NCBI GenBank assembly: GCA_016713985.1
Contig: JADJOD010000015.1
Span: 62,001-126,000, forward strand
Direction: 5' to 3'
Length of the DNA: 64,000 nucleotides
DNA from: Lewinellaceae bacterium
GTDB lineage: Bacteria > Bacteroidota > Bacteroidia > Chitinophagales > Saprospiraceae
Shown: positions 51,965-61,171 of the stretch, piece by piece
How positions within the stretch are numbered: position 1 is the stretch's first letter
Layout: every line of letters begins with the position of its first letter
Position numbers and translations under genes: made by a program
The notes under the pieces: generated by a model
Databases searched by the model: none
What the model saw: the letters and a program-made list of their open reading frames with translations, nothing else
What the model was told of the DNA's origin: nothing

Positions 51965-53558
51965 GTATTGCAGCCGTTTATTCCGCGCCCGGAGTCGCCG
52001 GAGCATCTGGTCGAATAAAATCCGGTCTTTTTCAAACCGGGCCACCGGAAATAACCCAACCTGGAAATCCCGGCGTTTCAAATCTTCTCTTTTGGTGACA
52101 AAATATCCGCCACGCACCTCTGTGGTGGTATCACCTTCTTTCCGGTTGCGAAAACCGGTTTCCGCTCCGGCACTGCAATACGACCCGATAAATACGCCGC
52201 TTTTCATTTCTTCCTCTCTGGGGAATTCCATCATGGCAACCGTGGCGATATCACCCGCGCCGGAGCCTTCTTCGCCGTTGCGACGCATGACGATGATCAG
52301 TTTGTCTTTTCCGGAATGTTGTTTACTGAAATGAATTTCACAGAGCAGGGGCTCGTCGCCAAAAATAGGGTTAAGGATTTCAGCGCGATAGTTTTTCTGG
52401 ACGACCATTTTGGTTTGCAGGATCATTTCGGCGCCGTCTTTCGAACGCACTTCCGTCCACACCCTGTACACCCCTTCCAGGTGTTTTCCACGATCCACCC
52501 GGTGGCTGTCGAGTTTTAATGTTTTGAGTTCTTTAAATCGCAGGGTTTTTGTGCGGGTCAAAAAACTCTTGCGCGTCAGGTGCAGCAGCCGGTCTATCTG
52601 TTCTTTTACCTCGGGTTCCAGGTTGTGTTCCGCTCCGTCTCTTTTGGTAAGCACCGTTTTGTAACAAAAAATCGGATTTGCGCCCCTCGATGTAATCCCC
52701 TGTATGGAGCCAAAAAGCACTTCCTGGCTTCCCAATGTTTCTATACTGTTGGCGTTGCCAAAATAAAGGCGGATATTCAAGCCGTTATGGGGTTCTTGTC
52801 TTTTGCTAAGGTCAAAATAGAGGTAGCCCGACCGGAGGTAGGCGACGCCTTCGTACAACTTGTTGTTGAGGTCCGGGTCGTCCCTGTCATGATCGTGAAA
52901 ACCCCATTCCCGGACAGGATATCCCGTAATACCCCTGTAGTGTACCTTTTTATCCATACCCACTTCGAGGCGGTAGTCTTTGACCTCCAAATTGATGGCA
53001 GAGTAATAAAATGCCTGGAAATATACCGGAGTGGAAAACAACTCGGGGTCGCAGGTTGACTAAAACTTCGGGTTCCGTGGCTTTAAGCAGGGTTCTTTTT
53101 AGTTTTTGCAAGGCACTGTGAGCAGCCTTTTCCAATCCTTCCGTGTTCCGCCAGTATTCGACGAACTGAGCGTACTCGCGCGATGCACCCGATTGCCGGG
53201 GCTCGGTTAAAAATGCGTATTCTTTTTTTAACTGGTCGTCGTCAAAGATGAGCAGGATAACGGGGATACCTACGTTGTGAATTTTTTTCAGTTCATCCCG
53301 GATATAGGACAGGTAGTTGCTGCCGCCATCCTGTTTGCAAATCAGTAGCAGATAACAGCAGGAAGAGGAAGCAATTTGCTCCAGTACTTCCCAGTAATGT
53401 TGAGACGTAGTGGGCGCATACATACCTGATTCGATGGGTAAAAAACCGTTTTGAGCGACAACGTCCAAAACCCGTACTTTATCGGGCAGGATGTCGGACG
53501 TATCTGAAACAAAAGGGGCACCTATCAGTATGAAGCGCTTTGAGGCAATGTTTTCCAT
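51962..53558 (-). CDS. DUF4062-like protein with uncharacterised C-terminal domain (frame-broken)
   Basis: ATG 53558. The N-terminal 170 residues look like DUF4062: KRFILIGAPFVSDTSDILPD, FLPIESGMYAP, CCYLLLICKQDGGSNYL, ELKKIHNVGIPVILLIFDD. In many bacteria this domain precedes NTPase or effector domains in conflict systems. Joining the frames near 53010-53040 gives about 531 residues. The C-terminal 350 residues have no family I know (YRGITGYPVREWGFH, GYLYFDLSKRQEP, LEGVYRVWTEVRSKDG, KLIIVMRRNGEEGSGAGD). Cytoplasmic. Paired by convergence with the small gene at 51488. Confidence 0.6.
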
Positions 53559-53772
53559 TTTGTATGGGCCTATTTCAAGCGCCAATGTTAAGAAAAATTA
53601 ATACGTTTAACAAACGATGGACGTTTATTTTGTCCGGCGCGGCTTCTCCGAATTATTATACTAAAGTGACGGGAAGCAGATTGGCAGGATAAAACCGGGC
53701 GCCCAAGCCGGACAAGTCGGGACAAAATCTGGTCAAAACAAGACATGGGTTACCCCGCACAGGAGAGCTGTG

Positions 53773-53780
53773 TACCTTTG
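53773..53780 (+). promoter_or_regulatory. -7 promoter element of the sulfurtransferase gene
   Basis: TACCTTTG, an exact TAnnTTTG match, 16 bases before ATG 53797. Confidence 0.6.
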
Positions 53781-53796
53781 GCAAAAATCTTAAGTT

Positions 53797-54675
53797 ATGA
53801 AAAAACAAATTCTTGTATCGCTGATCCTTTTACACACCGGGTTGATCGTACGGGCGGCCGAGCAGCCGATCCTCGTATCGCCGCAATGGGTGAACGAACA
53901 CCTGAACGACCCGGACCTCGTCATTCTGCAGGTTAATTTTTTGCGGCTCGACTACGAAAAGGAACACATCGCCGGCGCCCGGTTTTTATGGCCCGGCTGG
54001 CTGGCGCCTGATTCACCCGAAAGCGGCAATTACAATATCCCCGAACCGAAACAGGCCAATGCTGCTTTGCGTCGCATGGGTATTTCAAAAAACTCCAAAA
54101 TTGTACTTTGTCACGTGCGGAATGAAGTGCCGGTTACGGCACGAATGTTCCTTACTCTCGAACAATTAGGCCTGCGCGGGCAGGTTTCTTTCCTGAACGG
54201 CGGCCTGGAAGCCTGGAAAAAAAGCGGCTACGCCGTGACAAAGGAAGTGCCGGTGGTGAAAAAAGGGAATTTTAAAGTCCACCCCGCCGCCCTGATCGCG
54301 GATAAAAACTATGTCTTGCAATCGCTGCGTTCCGACTCTGCGGTGGTGGTGGATGCCCGGATGAAACGGTTTTACGACGGCGACCCCACCGGCAATCCAC
54401 GCGACGGGCATATTACCGGAGCGCTGAATATTCCTTATACGGAAATGATTGACAGCACCAATTCATTCAAATCATTGGACCAACTGGACGCCTGGTTTGC
54501 ACCCGTTGTGCCGGATAAAAAGAAAGAAATTGTTGCCTATTGTTTTATCGGACAAACAGCCAGTGTGGTGTATATCGCCGGCCGTTTGTTGGGATACCGG
54601 GTCAAATTATACGACGCCTCCCTGCAGGAATGGAGCCGCAAGGAAGAATTGCCAATGGAGAAGACGCAAAAGTGA
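53797..54675 (+). CDS. Exported thiosulfate/3-mercaptopyruvate sulfurtransferase
   Basis: 292 residues with a signal peptide (MKKQILVSLILLHTGLIVRA) and two rhodanese domains. The first is inactive-type (LCHVRNEVPVTARMF). The second has the active loop AYCFIGQTAS with catalytic Cys249, and DGHITGALNIPY. Enzymes of this type transfer sulfur from thiosulfate or 3-mercaptopyruvate to an acceptor; the CxxGxTAS loop fits the SseA/TST group. Periplasmic by its signal. Confidence 0.9.
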   Translation: MKKQILVSLILLHTGLIVRAAEQPILVSPQWVNEHLNDPDLVILQVNFLRLDYEKEHIAGARFLWPGWLAPDSPESGNYNIPEPKQANAALRRMGISKNSKIVLCHVRNEVPVTARMFLTLEQLGLRGQVSFLNGGLEAWKKSGYAVTKEVPVVKKGNFKVHPAALIADKNYVLQSLRSDSAVVVDARMKRFYDGDPTGNPRDGHITGALNIPYTEMIDSTNSFKSLDQLDAWFAPVVPDKKKEIVAYCFIGQTASVVYIAGRLLGYRVKLYDASLQEWSRKEELPMEKTQK

Positions 54676-54774
54676 ATGACGGAAATCGAGTGAGTTACGC
54701 CGGTATTTTAGCCTTGTAAGTTTGTCTAATCAGGAGAATGGTTGAAAAAACGCCATTTTGACAGTAATAACAGG

Positions 54775-55593
54775 CTATTCCGGCCCTCGCGGCATGGCGT
54801 TCAGCCGGTGGTATACTTCCAGGCGCTCCATAAAATAGTCCATTTTCAGCACGGAAACACCCACCCGCCAATCGGTATGGGCCAGATGGATCACGCCGTT
54901 GCGACCGGTGCGCTCCATGCGGTTGATATATGCCAGGTTGACTAAGTAACTGTGGTGGGTGCGGCAAAAAAGTGCGGAAGGCAGTTTTTCTTCAAAATCG
55001 CCCAGGCCTCCGGAAGAGGTGATTTTTTCCGTTTTGTTGTTCCGGATGACGTAGAACTCCGTAAAACTTCCGGCTGCTTTGCAAAACAGAATTTCGGCGG
55101 CGTACAACACGATGGTTCCTTTCCGGTGGTCGTGCAGAACAAGCCCCTGCTGGCCGGCTACCTGTGTCGCCGACTGGTGGGATTGTATCACTTTCTCCAT
55201 GGCGACGGCCACCGCGTCTTTTAATTCCTGTACACTGAAGGGTTTTACCAAATAGGCCCAGGGTTGCACGGCATTGATGGCTTTGATCGCGGATTGGGAG
55301 TAGGCAGTGGTGAAAATAACGCCAAAATTGATTTCGGGGCAGTTGTTCAGAAAATCGAAACCGGTACCGAGCGGGGGCATCTCGATGTCCAGAAACACCA
55401 CTTGGGGGCGGAGTGCAACCGCCGCTTTTACCGCCTCCTTGATTGTGATGGCCGCGCCAAGTACCTGTACCTGGGGGCAATATTCAATCAACATATGGCG
55501 AAGTGTATTGATCGCGCCGATCTCATCTTCCACGATGAGCGCGGTGATGTGCTCCACTCCGGCAGGGTGTATTATTTGTTCATGGCTGTCCAT
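54775..55593 (-). CDS. LytTR family response regulator
   Basis: 272 residues. Receiver domain: acidic pocket VEDE, phosphoacceptor Asp69 in FLDIEMPP, Thr in FTTAYS, Lys in LVKPFS. C-terminal LytTR DNA-binding domain: ILFCKAAGSFTEFYV, LFCRTHHSYLVNLAYI, and the DWRVGVSVLKM end. Its start overlaps the sensor kinase gene by 22 bases, so the pair is translationally coupled and is the cognate partner. Confidence 0.93.
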   Translation of the reverse strand: MDSHEQIIHPAGVEHITALIVEDEIGAINTLRHMLIEYCPQVQVLGAAITIKEAVKAAVALRPQVVFLDIEMPPLGTGFDFLNNCPEINFGVIFTTAYSQSAIKAINAVQPWAYLVKPFSVQELKDAVAVAMEKVIQSHQSATQVAGQQGLVLHDHRKGTIVLYAAEILFCKAAGSFTEFYVIRNNKTEKITSSGGLGDFEEKLPSALFCRTHHSYLVNLAYINRMERTGRNGVIHLAHTDWRVGVSVLKMDYFMERLEVYHRLNAMPRGPE

Positions 55594-58550
55594 ATTTTAC
55601 CGGGCGAATAAGTAAGTGTGAGGTGTGTGCCTTGCTGGCCGGCGCCTTCGTCGGAAAGGTCTCTGATCACTAACAAGAGATCGAGGTCGTACAACCGGTT
55701 GAGCGTGTCGATCTTTTTTCGCAACATTTCGAGGCCTTTGGACTCCCGTTTTAACCCGGATTGCTGCCGCAGTTTTTGGGATTCTTTAAAACCGATGCCG
55801 TTGTCGGTCAGGACACACCGAAATTGCTTTTTATCGAAAGAAAAATCGAGTCGGATAACGGAAATTCCTTCCGGCGCCAACCCGTGCATCGTTGCATTTT
55901 CCAGCAGGGGCTGCAGCAACATGCCGGGAATGGGGGTATCCGGCGGGATTTCGGAATCTCCGCTTATTTCGATCCGAACCCGCTCGGCAAAACGCAGTTC
56001 CACCAACTTGAGATACTCCAGGTCGTAGGCCAGTTCTTCTTCAAACGTAATAAAGGTTTTTTCCGAAAAAAGCATCGTACGGCGCAGCAGCCGCATAAAA
56101 ACCGAGATATACTCGCTGGATTTGACAGGGTCGGGCGGATGCAGAAATTGCTGGATGGCATTGACGGCATTTCCGATAAAATGCGGGTTCATTTGGGATT
56201 GCAGGGCCTGCAACTGCATGATGGAGGCCGTGGTATGCAAATCCTGAAATGCCCTGCGCGCCTGAAAAACGCGCCATGCGCCATAACCCAGCAAACTCCA
56301 AAGTGCCAGGTAAAACCAGAAGGTTTCGTACCAGCGGGGGAATTTGGTCAGCACCCAGACGTCGGGATGCAGGCTCCGGATACCGGATGCCTGTACGGCG
56401 GTCACCCGAAAAAGGTAACGGCCGGCCGGCAGGTAGGTTCCCAGATTGTGCACGGGGGATTCGGCCATATAAGACTTCTGCATATTCCGGAAACCGGCTG
56501 ACAGGCAGGCCAGCAGGTTGTCGATCGTCCACCACCGGAAGGGCAGCAGCAGGTCGGACTGGCTTACTTCAAACTGAAGGTTGCCACGGCTGCGGTAATC
56601 CAGTCCCGCCAGTTCCAGTTCGAGGGCTGCGGCTTCGGGGGGCAAATTCACATAGTGCCGGTCCGGCAGGGAATCGAGGAGATGGAGGAAAACGGACTGG
56701 TTGTTTTTTTCAAAACGCAAACCGGTGATATAAGTAGCGAAGTCGCCGTGTTCCTCGGGCATTTGAAGAATAATACGGGTCAGCCCGGCTGCCGTACCCG
56801 CCCACAAGGTGTCGTTTCGGGCAAAAACGGCGTTTACATCATCGTCCGCCAGGCCGTCGTGGGTGTCGAAATGGAGTATTTTGTAGTCGCGCGTCAACCC
56901 GTATACCCCGGTGTTGGTCGCCATCCAGGTTCTGCCGTCGGGATCGACGTAAAGGGACTGGATATTGCGGATGTTTTTTTTAAAACGGCGGTTGATCACT
57001 TCAACATTGGTGACTGCGCCGGATCTGACGGAGACGAGCAGCAAGCCGCTTTCGGGCGTTGCTACCCACAGGTTGTTTTTACCGGCCCGGCGAATAACGG
57101 TGATCCGGCTTTTTAGTTCCGGGAAAAAATCGCCCCAGTTGGTTTGAAAACTGTCCGACTGACAATACAACCCCTCCATTCTACCCGCCCATATATTGCC
57201 TTCATGGTCTTCCGTTGTCGCGGTAAAACGATCAAAAATGACACTTTTCCATTGTTGCCGGGCCAGGTGATAATAACCGAGTTGTGTGGCGGAAGCAAAC
57301 CAGACCATTTCGGGTTGCGCCCAAAATGATTTCAAACTGACATTGTGTATCAGGGTTTTAACCGGGCTGTTATCACCTGCACTATAATACAACCCGTCGT
57401 CTGCCCCCACCAGCAAGGCGCCCTTGCCTATGGGTTTGATCTGCCTGACCTGGTTAAAACCATCGGATGTGTTGGTATTCAGGGTTTTAAGTGTCCCGTT
57501 ATTGATAAAATGTACGTTGCCGAGGTCGTCTCCAAAATACAGGGGGCCGTTGTGGTCGCCGGCGATGGATCGAATGTTTCTGGAAGGCAGGTGTTGGTCG
57601 TTATAGGTTACCGGCGCGTTTTGCGGCAATGCAAAAATGCCTTCGTCGGTGGTGCAAAACCAGGTTGTGCCCTGGGCATCCTCAAACATGGCGGTAACCT
57701 TTTTGTCCGGCAAAAAAGCGACCGGGTTACTCAGGTCTTTATTCGGGTTGTCGAAACAAATGGCGCCGACCGACTGTGAGCATACCCAAAAACGGCCTGC
57801 CTTATCGGTAAATACCCGGCCAAAGGATTTTGACAGGGTGTCAATTACACGGATTTTCCCATTGCTCCACTCCAACAGGGTCGATTGGTTGCTGCTGTAC
57901 AGAATCCGGTTGCCGGATACCGTAAAAGAAATCAGGCCGCCGCTGGTCCAGGGGATGGAATAAACTATTTTCGGGGGCGCGCCGGGTGCCAGCAACATGA
58001 TCTTTGAATCGCCCAATGCCAGCAAGTCGCCGCCCACCGAAGCGATGGAGGAAACACTTTCCGGAAAATTGTGCCGGCGCAGGGTGTTTTGGTACAGGTA
58101 ATACGCCTTTGTTTTAAACTCGGTATGCCAGATTCCACCCACGGAGTCTTCCGAAATGATGTAAACACCCGACCTGAGGTCGATGGAAGCCAGCAGAGAA
58201 TCCTGTTGGGCGGTGATGATACGTCCGCCCGACATATAGCAGACTTTTTTCCGGAAACAGGACAACCATAATCGGCCCCGGCTGTCTTCCTTCATATTTA
58301 ATACTTCCAGGTCCGGCAGGCCGTCTTCCATGCCATAGGTCCGGAATCGCATCCCGTCAAAACAGGACAGCCCTTTATCCGTGCCAAACCACAACAAACC
58401 ACGTTTGTCCTGGGTGCCGCAATAAACGTTGTTGCCCGGCAGGCCCTCCCGTACGCTGTAATGCAAATAGGAAGGTGTCTGGCCATACGCAGTGGTCAAC
58501 CAGAGGCAACAAATCATTATCCGGGGCAAGCACAAACCCGTTCGGTTCAT
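55572..58550 (-). CDS. Hybrid-type propeller sensor histidine kinase (LytS-like)
   Basis: 992 residues. Signal peptide MNRTGLCLPRIMICCLWLTT, then a long periplasmic beta-propeller of two-component-regulator repeats (GLLWFGTDKGLSCFDG, GRLWLSCF, NIWAGRMEGLYC, RTWMATNTGVYGL) and a Y_Y_Y domain. One transmembrane helix (FWFYLALWSLLGYGAWRVF) leads to a His_kinase domain with SQMNPHFIGNAVNAIQ (phosphorylatable His about residue 790) and an ATPase end with NGIGF. It senses an extracytoplasmic signal and phosphorylates the LytTR regulator. The signal is unknown. Confidence 0.92.
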   Translation of the reverse strand: MNRTGLCLPRIMICCLWLTTAYGQTPSYLHYSVREGLPGNNVYCGTQDKRGLLWFGTDKGLSCFDGMRFRTYGMEDGLPDLEVLNMKEDSRGRLWLSCFRKKVCYMSGGRIITAQQDSLLASIDLRSGVYIISEDSVGGIWHTEFKTKAYYLYQNTLRRHNFPESVSSIASVGGDLLALGDSKIMLLAPGAPPKIVYSIPWTSGGLISFTVSGNRILYSSNQSTLLEWSNGKIRVIDTLSKSFGRVFTDKAGRFWVCSQSVGAICFDNPNKDLSNPVAFLPDKKVTAMFEDAQGTTWFCTTDEGIFALPQNAPVTYNDQHLPSRNIRSIAGDHNGPLYFGDDLGNVHFINNGTLKTLNTNTSDGFNQVRQIKPIGKGALLVGADDGLYYSAGDNSPVKTLIHNVSLKSFWAQPEMVWFASATQLGYYHLARQQWKSVIFDRFTATTEDHEGNIWAGRMEGLYCQSDSFQTNWGDFFPELKSRITVIRRAGKNNLWVATPESGLLLVSVRSGAVTNVEVINRRFKKNIRNIQSLYVDPDGRTWMATNTGVYGLTRDYKILHFDTHDGLADDDVNAVFARNDTLWAGTAAGLTRIILQMPEEHGDFATYITGLRFEKNNQSVFLHLLDSLPDRHYVNLPPEAAALELELAGLDYRSRGNLQFEVSQSDLLLPFRWWTIDNLLACLSAGFRNMQKSYMAESPVHNLGTYLPAGRYLFRVTAVQASGIRSLHPDVWVLTKFPRWYETFWFYLALWSLLGYGAWRVFQARRAFQDLHTTASIMQLQALQSQMNPHFIGNAVNAIQQFLHPPDPVKSSEYISVFMRLLRRTMLFSEKTFITFEEELAYDLEYLKLVELRFAERVRIEISGDSEIPPDTPIPGMLLQPLLENATMHGLAPEGISVIRLDFSFDKKQFRCVLTDNGIGFKESQKLRQQSGLKRESKGLEMLRKKIDTLNRLYDLDLLLVIRDLSDEGAGQQGTHLTLTYSPGKIWTAMNK

Positions 58551-58637
58551 CCGGAAAAGGTACGGCGCCGCTGATTTTTTCGGCGCCGCAATTTGATAAC
58601 TGTGTTATACGGGGAAACAACCGTGCAAAAAGAGGAA

Positions 58638-58973
58638 TCAGTACCGCCTTTTTAATAAATAACGCCGGCCGCTTTCGAGCACGGTGATCTGAAATACCTC
58701 CCAGCCTTCCGTGTAAAAGGCATTCAAACCGTCGATAAGGCTGCGGAAGTCGTATGCTTTGCCGTTCTCATCGGTTACCTTGTCTTCCTTAGGTTCGGCC
58801 TGGCCGTAGTCCACTTTAAAGTTGCAACGCCCGTCGGAGCGAAACTGCGGATCGAGTTCGATATACTGCCCGGTGTTATCAGGCGTTAATCGTACACCCT
58901 CCACGTAAATCTGGGCGGTTAATACAGCGCCGGCGACCAGCGACAGAAAACAAACGAGCAATAATTTTTTCAT
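58638..58973 (-). CDS. Small secreted protein
   Basis: 111 residues. Signal peptide MKKLLLVCFLSLVAGAVLTA. The mature part (GRCNFKVDYGQAEPKEDKV, FRSLIDGLNAFYTEGWEVFQ, RRYLLKRRY) has no family I can name. Its stop is 88 bases upstream of the sensor kinase start on the same strand. Confidence 0.6.
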   Translation of the reverse strand: MKKLLLVCFLSLVAGAVLTAQIYVEGVRLTPDNTGQYIELDPQFRSDGRCNFKVDYGQAEPKEDKVTDENGKAYDFRSLIDGLNAFYTEGWEVFQITVLESGRRYLLKRRY

Positions 58974-59151
58974 GGTATGGACCGTTTTTCCGACAAAGAA
59001 AGGCCTGTGTATGCATTCGCGCCCGACCTTAACCAGGGTTTAACGGCTTAACGTTTTTTAACCGGGGCCGACTATCATTTTAACCTGCCTGCACATTGAT
59101 CTGCATTGGCCTTGTATTTGAATTTTAACCGGATAAAACTTCCTTATACCC

Positions 59152-60112
59152 ATGCCGACTATCACGGAACAACCGCCCGCCGATATTCAACTCGAACTGA
59201 ACCAGTTGCGCGCCACCCTGACCGCCGAAATTCCGGCCAAACGCCTCGAACAAAACCTGCTGATCGCGACCTGGAACATCCGGGCATTCGGCGATATTAC
59301 CCGCAAATGGGCCAGCAGTGCGAACGACAGCCCGAAACGCGACCTGCATGCCACACGCTGTATCACTGAAATCATCAGCCACTTCGACGTGATCGCGGTG
59401 CAGGAAGTGAGGGCCAATATCCGCGGGTTGCGCGACGTGATGCGCCTGCTGGGCAATGATTGGGGGCTCATTCTCACGGACGTGAACCGCGGCGATGCCG
59501 GCAACGGCGAACGAATGGCGTTTATATTCGATACCCGCCGGGTACAGTTGTCGGGCCTGGCCTGCGAACTCGTGGTGCCGCAGGAACAATTGCAAAGTAT
59601 TGCTCCCGACGCCCTGCAGCGCCAGTTTGCCCGCACACCGTATGCCGTAGGGTTTCGCAGCGGGGGCTCCACCGTTTGTATTGGTGACCCTGCACATTTT
59701 ATTCGGATCGAATGCCAGGCAACGCATTCCCGAACTCAAGGCCATCGCGCGCTGGATGTCGGACTGGGCCAAACAGATCAGCGACTACGAACAAAACCTG
59801 CTGGCATTGGGCGATTTTAACATCGGGGCCCGGGGCGACGTACTTGCTCAGACCTTTTTATCCGAAGGATTGCACATCCCGGCGCCGCTGGAGCAAGTGA
59901 CGCGCTCCATCTTCGACGAAACGAAGTTTTACGACCATATCGCCTGGTTCGACGGCGCCGGAGGCCGGCCGAAACTATCCATGGAATTCCTGAACGGCGG
60001 AAATTTTGACTTTGTTGGTAAAGTGCTCACCGGCCGGAACCTGAGCAAGCAACAATTGTCCTTTATGATGTCCGACCATTATCCGCTGTGGGCAGAATTT
60101 TCGCTGACCTGA
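59152..60112 (+). CDS. Endonuclease/exonuclease/phosphatase family protein (frame-broken)
   Basis: About 319 residues when the frames are joined near 59670-59685 (first frame 59152-59820, second to 60112). EEP-family motifs are all present: LLIATWNIRAFG, FDVIAVQEVR, MAFIFDTRRVQLSG, LLALGDFNIGARG, and the final MMSDHYPLWAEF with the catalytic Asp-His. No signal peptide, so cytoplasmic. The family includes DNases, phosphodiesterases and phosphatases; substrate not determined. Confidence 0.85.
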
Positions 60113-60194
60113 AGCTGCGGGATACAGACAGAAAATTCTGCGGAAAATAGTGGTGTGAAATCCCCATTTTTGCCGCTCAAACTGAAACCTCGTT

Positions 60195-60497
60195 ATGTTC
60201 GTACACCATGTATATTTCTGGATGAACCCGGGCGCTACCGAATCCGACCGGCAACAATTAGCCGCGGGTATCCGCAGCCTTCAGGCCATCGAAACGATTA
60301 AAATGAGCCACATCGGTACGCCGGCCGATACCAACCGCGATGTGATCGACCGCTCGTACGATTTTTCCTGGCTGGTTATTTTTGACACATCCGAAGGTCA
60401 GGATATTTACCAGGTGCACCCGACGCACCTGAAATTTGTGGAAGAATGCAAGCATTTGTGGCGGAAGGTCGTGGTGTATGATTCCATTGACCGGTAG
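60195..60497 (+). CDS. Dabb (stress-responsive alpha/beta barrel) protein
   Basis: 100 residues, a single Dabb domain: MFVHHVYFWMNPGATESDRQ, IETIKMSHIGTPADTN, YDFSWLVIFDT, YQVHPTHLKFVEEC, VVVYDSI. The family forms small dimeric ferredoxin-like barrels. Role here unknown. Confidence 0.88.
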   Translation: MFVHHVYFWMNPGATESDRQQLAAGIRSLQAIETIKMSHIGTPADTNRDVIDRSYDFSWLVIFDTSEGQDIYQVHPTHLKFVEECKHLWRKVVVYDSIDR

Positions 60498-60708
60498 TGC
60501 CTTGGGAGTGGCATGAATTATTTACCTAAAGATTTGATTTTCAAACGTTTAAACAAGCAATTCAGCCCCCCCCGAAGCCTTGCTATGCCCGAAAGGCAAA
60601 CTGCCCCTCATGCCGCCTGAAATCGCATGTTCCGGTGCGCGCCTTTCCCCCGGGAAAAATAATATTGTTAATAATATTGAAAATCAAACATTTACAATTT
60701 TCTGCCCT

Positions 60709-60716
60709 TACCTTTG
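60709..60716 (+). promoter_or_regulatory. -7 promoter element of the cold-shock gene
   Basis: TACCTTTG, exact match to TAnnTTTG, 41 bases before ATG 60758, leaving a leader of about 35 bases. Confidence 0.6.
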
Positions 60717-60757
60717 TCGCGGCGCATTGCCATATCACAATTTTCAATGTTTTTTAA

Positions 60758-60949
60758 ATGTACAGTGGAACCGTAAAGTTCTTCAACGAATCCAAAGGTT
60801 TTGGCTTTGTTGTTGACAACTCCTCCAAGGAGGAAATTTTTGTTCACGTCAGCGGGTTGATCGACAACATCCGCGAAGGCGATCAAGTCACGTATAATAC
60901 CGAGCGTGGCAAAAAAGGAATGAATGCTGTTGATGTCAAGAGAGCGTAA
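60758..60949 (+). CDS. Cold-shock domain protein (CspA family)
   Basis: 63 residues: GTVKFFNESKGFGFVVDN holds RNP1 (KGFGFV), and EEIFVHVSGL holds RNP2 (IFVHVS). An RNA chaperone that melts RNA structure, by family. A single-gene unit with its own promoter and terminator. Confidence 0.95.
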   Translation: MYSGTVKFFNESKGFGFVVDNSSKEEIFVHVSGLIDNIREGDQVTYNTERGKKGMNAVDVKRA

Positions 60950-60981
60950 GAGCGATCTGACATTTGAGTCATAAAATTTCG

Positions 60982-61018
60982 AACCTCCGGTGGGCTGCCA
61001 TCGGGGGTTTTTTTTATT
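60982..61018 (+). terminator. Rho-independent terminator after the cold-shock gene
   Basis: AACCTCCGGTGG-GCTG-CCATCGGGGGTT hairpin followed by eight T. Confidence 0.85.
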
Positions 61019-61120
61019 GGTGATAGTTTTACAGCGCCGGTATCATTATTGATCAACCGGATACGCAGGAAATAGATAACTCAGTGCAGGTATTCTGCCC
61101 ATGATTGATATGTCTTTGTT

Positions 61121-61128
61121 TACTTTTG
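61121..61128 (+). promoter_or_regulatory. -7 promoter element of murA
   Basis: TACTTTTG fits TAnnTTTG, 43 bases before ATG 61172. Confidence 0.5.
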
Positions 61129-61171
61129 CGCCGCCTTCCAAATAATACCTCCAAAGCCACTATACTTTTCC

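Noticed and set aside
55761..56501. 246-codon plus-strand open frame
   Set aside because: Antisense to the sensor kinase domain, no protein-like features.
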